Shown piece by piece: positions 60,236 to 64,000 of a stretch of DNA of 64,000 nucleotides. The DNA lies in assembly GCF_001640025.1 (NCBI RefSeq), contig NC_031673.1, positions 2,213,570 through 2,277,569 on the forward strand, given 5' to 3'. The first letter of the stretch is position 1. Each line of letters begins with the position of its first letter. The notes under the pieces were generated by a model, which worked only from the letters and a program-made list of their open reading frames with translations, searched no databases and had not been told where the DNA came from. Source of the stretch: Sugiyamaella lignohabitans (lineage: Eukaryota; Ascomycota; Dipodascomycetes; Dipodascales; Trichomonascaceae). Both the position numbers and the translations under genes were made by a program.

Positions 60236-62682
60236 TGGGCGAGACGAGCTATCTTACGATATCAGAATATCATGAGCGAGTAGATAGAATTGCACCGCTT
60301 CTTTCAGGTTATCTCACAAACTCACTGTAATCGATGCTCAAGCAAACCAATATACAACAAGCTTCTTCAAAGTATTTCAAACAAACCAGAGAAAAAATAT
60401 CCTTGACCTTTTGTTTCGTTACGAAAATAATTTTAAGGCAGTAAACCGATTGTTATGTCTTTGCGACAAAAGTATATTTTGCTTAGCCTAAAATATTTAA
60501 AACCAAACGGCGGCAACAGTAATAGTACTATAGCAAAGCAGTCAGGCGGAACTATCCGAACCGTAGTAGCTGCTTTTGGAACCACATTGCCGTCTGGTGG
60601 CCGAGTATTATCACTATTGAACGCAGAGTCAACGCTCCTTCGAAGTTAAAAAGACAGGATCCAAAAGAGGTGCCAAGCAGATTGCACGACCCTCTGGGCA
60701 GAATTTTCGGACTTTGATCTGGAACCTAATCTTGGGACTCTGATACGTAAACGAGAGATCGACACTCTAAAATAAAAAGCGGGGTCGTTTCGTCCTTGTA
60801 TGCATGATGCTCTCTCACTGATGCGAGTTACTACTATAGAGATTGCAAGTAAGGTGGGGAATGCAGTACAGCCATATTATGGGCGTATGTGACATGTCAC
60901 ATGGCCTTCTAAACTGCTATGGGCTATTAGGCGTTTCTTTGCTCTGTACTATATGATTATGGCACCTGCCTTAGCGCTAAGTCTATCTATATACAATTCA
61001 TTGTTTCCACTGTATAAGTAATGATTGTCCGGTCCCCGAGCTATGTAGATTAAGCTATTTTCGAAGCGTTCTAGTTCTGAGCTTGTACTCCTGGACCTGC
61101 TTATATTTGTAAAGCCATCACCATTGATAGCATTGATATCTTTCAGTCAGTACACAAACCCAGTATTGTACTTGAGTCCACCCTAGGCCTGGGCTTAGTG
61201 ATGTCGTCACGTTTAGAATATCCACTTATGACAAGACCCCACCGCGTTCCGCGATTAAAGATCTGGTAGTAGCTGCATTCATCTGCCCGAAAATCTAAAG
61301 GACAGTGGCTAGTTGGACATATAAAGGTAGATCATAAGATAAGTAAAAACAAGTAAACACAAATGTTATCTGAAACCTAGTTACAATACTTTAATATAGC
61401 GGCTGAAGCTCGTTGGATAAAGTAAGGAGGCGCTGCAGATGGGATTCGTCAGAAAGATGAAGCTCGTGTTGCTATGGCGTATTTAACAGGTCAGGCTAGA
61501 TACAAGATAATAGGTTGTGTAGCTGTGGTTTAGCTGCAAGTAACCAAAATTTAGTATGCTCAAGACTAGGGAGTTTGTTCGAGTTGATAATATTATCTTC
61601 CGTAATGAGCTGCTGATCTCCACCTGCCGGATAAGATTATCTGATAGCTATGTTGATAAATAACATTACTCAAGCCATCCAGTTGCATCGGTTTACCTTT
61701 TCGTTTACATTTTTTGATTTATGAAACAGGATGGGCACTAAACATACTCCGCTGCATGTTATTGCCAGGTATAAAGGTGCTATATGGATCCGTACATCAA
61801 CATTTAACCTTGTTTGTTCATAACAGGATATATAGTCAACTGTAATTGACCTATAAATTTTCGACACCACAAACTATCTTTAGCCTATTTTAATAATAAC
61901 ACCAACCCTGCTGTCTGATGGTTTTTGCAATGTTATCATATACGACCCCAGGTGAAAGATGCTTTTTTTATCTTGTATTAGACCCCAGGTGAGTTTATAA
62001 TTTCAGAATTTAATTTTTATTTCCTGTATATCATGGATTCTAGAATTCTACACCGACTGTAAAATATACAAATAGACGCAATAAAAGTTCTCTTCTCTAC
62101 TTCAAACTCAAAACACAGTGGGGCTAGTTCAAAGAGGATATTTACTTGATCAGAAATAGGAAAGGGGTTGAGGCTTGTGTGGGTTGGCGAGCGGACTGTG
62201 CTATGATGGCCCGTTTGCTGTTATTTATTTGGTTGTGGCAGCTCGATGTGAGATGTAAGGAGATGGTTTTGTGGTTTACACTCGGATTATATGCTGACTG
62301 GTGGGGGTTGGTTGGTTCACTGTGGATTTCCAGTGACGGTGTTGGAAGACTGGAATCTGATTTCAATTCTATGCGTGAAATCTAAACAGTAGCTTCCTCT
62401 TGTGTGCACATTGTTCACTTTCTTGGGTATCCAGTAGGTTTTAGACTGAACTCTTACTCAGGACATTATTTGTAACAATCAGGATTTTCGATTAATCTGG
62501 AGGATGACCACAGCCAAAATAATTGAATAATAGACGAAGAGAGTTGCATTAGAACAAGAGTAGAGTATATGAATCAAGGCTTGTATCACAATTTCTTACC
62601 AGAGGATCTTAAATAGATGTAGAGCGATAAGGCAGAATAGTGGATGATGGAGTTTGTGGTACTCGGGCAGCATCTTCGCGGC

Positions 62683-62741
62683 AATAATAAAGTCCTATAC
62701 TATACATAATTATTTACACGTTAGCAGGAGGACTATTTTTC
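62683..62741 (-). mobile_element. short LINE 3'-end remnant
   Basis: About 60 bp matching, on the minus strand, the last part of the LINE 3' end (AGTCCTATACTATACATAAT word, and GGAGGACT) with an internal deletion relative to the copy at 40046-41788. Confidence 0.7.
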
Positions 62742-62768
62742 TCCATCGCGTTGTTGCGGGTTGGTATG

Positions 62769-63506
62769 TTGCCAATCCACGTAACAAGTGGGCTTCAGAG
62801 ACACAAATGCCGAGAGAAAGGCGCAAAGACAGATGTACAGAGCAATGCGAAGGCAGAGATTGAACGGTCTGTTGGATTATGCGTTGGATTTAAAGGTTTG
62901 GTTTATTAGCATTTTTCATTCCATAAAATAAAATTAATAAAAGCCTGAATGATTGGAATCAGTGAGGCAAGACTAGAGCATTTCATGTTAAGGAGATCAA
63001 ACGCAGTGCAGCTACAGAATATGGTAGGTGTTCGGGCAAGAGATTGTAGTCGATGGGGTGATTAGATAAGCATGTGGTATTTTGTCGGGAGATGGTGGAG
63101 TTCGGTCTGGTTTCTTTGCATCCATATAGCCTTCTTTGAATTCCTCAGTTAATTTCCGAATAAGTAGATTATAGTAAATAATACCATAAAAACTTTTCAT
63201 CATTAACTTGAGAGGAGGTTAGCATAAACAAATCACAGCTTTTTTCAAAACCGGCTATTTGTCCAGGCAGGCCCCAAATCCATCCCGCTGTTGGCAATCC
63301 ACGTAACAACTAGGCTTCAGACACAAATACAGTCAGAAAAGGCAGATGCATAGAGGCAAGGCGAAGAGCTCGAAGACAGGGATCGCAATAGCAGGTAGCG
63401 ATTATGGTAGGTGTTCGGTGCAAGAGATAGTAGTTGATGGGGTGATTAGAGGAGCAAGTGGTATGTTGTCTGGGGAAGTTGGTGGAGTTCGAAGTGGTTT
63501 CTTGGT
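62769..63506 (+). repeat. diverged direct duplication (two blocks, each present twice)
   Basis: Block B at 62769-62862 and again at 63289-63385 (shared start GCAATCCACGTAACAA-type, then CTTCAG-ACACAAAT). Block A at 63021-63118 and again at 63404-63506 (ATGGTAGGTGTTCGG, then GATGGGGTGATTAGA). Blocks are adjacent in the second set but about 160 bp apart in the first, so an insertion or deletion separates the copies. The small indels are not multiples of three. Confidence 0.7.
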
Positions 63507-63801
63507 AGTTGAATAGGAAGTCAGGGGTATAGAAGAGCAATATAGCGCACGCAGATGAACAGTGGGGTAGGGTTCTTTTCAACAAATTCAGGTAGGATTT
63601 CACAGTGTTTTCAAAGTTGATTTGATGTTTGCATGAGTGTAGTTGATCGGATAGGGTTCGTGGAATAGTTAGGTTTAGATGAGATAGGAGTGTGTAACAG
63701 TGGATATAGGATAGGATATAGGATATATAGAGAGAGAATAGGTTGTGTATAGCAGTTGGGAGAATAGGGTTAGGACGACAAACGCTCTTAAACGTTCTTA
63801 A

Positions 63802-63943
63802 CATTTTGCGAAGCAAAATGACGCTCTTATATAACAATATTTAGGCGAAGCCTAAATATTGTAAGTAGAAAATTTCTTTGAAATTTTCGCTCTAGTAGCG
63901 TTAACGCTCTTAAAACAAATTTTTGGCGAAGCCTAAAATTTGT
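63802..63943. repeat. array of GAA-capped AT-rich mini-hairpins
   Basis: Hairpins at 63802-63820 (8-bp stem), 63834-63862 (13-bp perfect stem) and 63915-63943 (13-bp stem, one mismatch), all closed by a GAA loop on a GC pair (core GCGAAGC). One at 63868-63888 has a 9-bp stem and TTT loop. A 12-bp palindrome AGCGTTAACGCT lies at 63897-63908. ACGCTCTTA-like words (63782, 63792, 63821, 63904) separate them. Confidence 0.85.
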
Positions 63944-64000
63944 AGTAGGGATGTAGAAGGTAACAGAAGGAATTTCAAAAGAAGAGTAACAATAAGGAAA

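Larger units (their letters stand above)
60236..64000. other. gene-poor terminal region
   Basis: The first ~500 bp are the promoter of hexose transporter copy 2. The rest is AT-rich with only short frames that show no family similarity. It contains a small repeated word GACCCCAGGTGA (61946 and 61981), a LINE 3'-end fragment, a diverged segmental duplication (62769-63506) and a hairpin array at the end. No telomeric repeat is visible. Confidence 0.45.

Noticed and set aside
63310..63837. 175-codon minus-strand frame near the right end
   Set aside because: Spans one unit of a diverged duplication whose sister unit is frameshifted; Leu/Ser/Thr/His-rich composition; no family.
63700..64000. Telomere at the right end
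   Set aside because: No tandem G-rich telomeric units are visible; only hairpins and AT-rich sequence.

Overview
This is nuclear DNA of an ascomycete yeast, most likely a basal budding yeast of the Dipodascaceae/Trichomonascaceae/Yarrowia neighbourhood (a Sugiyamaella-like genome would fit; the species is an inference). Reasons: compact, mostly intron-poor genes with fungal orthologues; short introns with a CTAAC branch point very close to the 3' splice site; a retained ribosomal protein eL28 gene, which Saccharomyces cerevisiae lacks; and CTG codons at conserved leucines (for example in BUD31), which argues against the CTG-Ser clade.

Layout. 1-25.5 kb is dense housekeeping sequence: the 3' end of a TBC Rab-GAP gene, tRNA-Ile(AAT), a ZNF511-like zinc finger gene, DLD2, an IMPACT-family gene, NDC1, FUN14, TRS120 / RTC1 (divergent), RFA2, IRC20 and ERG4. 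25.5-32.8 kb holds LCP5 / NSA2 (divergent ribosome biogenesis genes) and an ABCB-type transporter. From 33 kb on the sequence is looser: an orphan Q/G-rich zinc finger gene, RPL28 (eL28), a 5'-truncated LINE with target-site duplication, an HCM1-type forkhead gene, BUD31, a second LINE remnant, a divergent pair of intron-containing tRNA-Lys(TTT) genes, and two paralogous hexose transporter genes 5.1 kb apart. The last 3.8 kb has no credible gene. It contains diverged segmental repeats and ends in an array of small GAA-capped hairpins.

The outstanding feature is a family of about 30 copies of a 53-61 bp GC-rich hairpin element, 29 of them between 25.5 and 58.6 kb. Each copy has a tip hairpin, a GGGGTCT linker, a GGGGC/GCCCC hairpin with a variable 3-nt loop, and a CCGCCGGAGGC tail. 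Three subtypes can be told apart by linked positions. Eight inverted pairs form composite units, seven of 131-143 bp and one expanded to 289 bp, with outward-facing GCCTCCGG ends and class-specific related spacers. They look like small non-autonomous mobile elements. Copies lie only between genes, between convergent 3' ends, or inside introns (one coding intron and two probable 5'-UTR introns), and several create misleading open reading frames.

Most genes are independent housekeeping units. Links visible from the sequence are the shared LCP5/NSA2 promoter, a sterol-response motif before ERG4, an MCB cell-cycle box before RFA2, and the duplicated hexose transporters.
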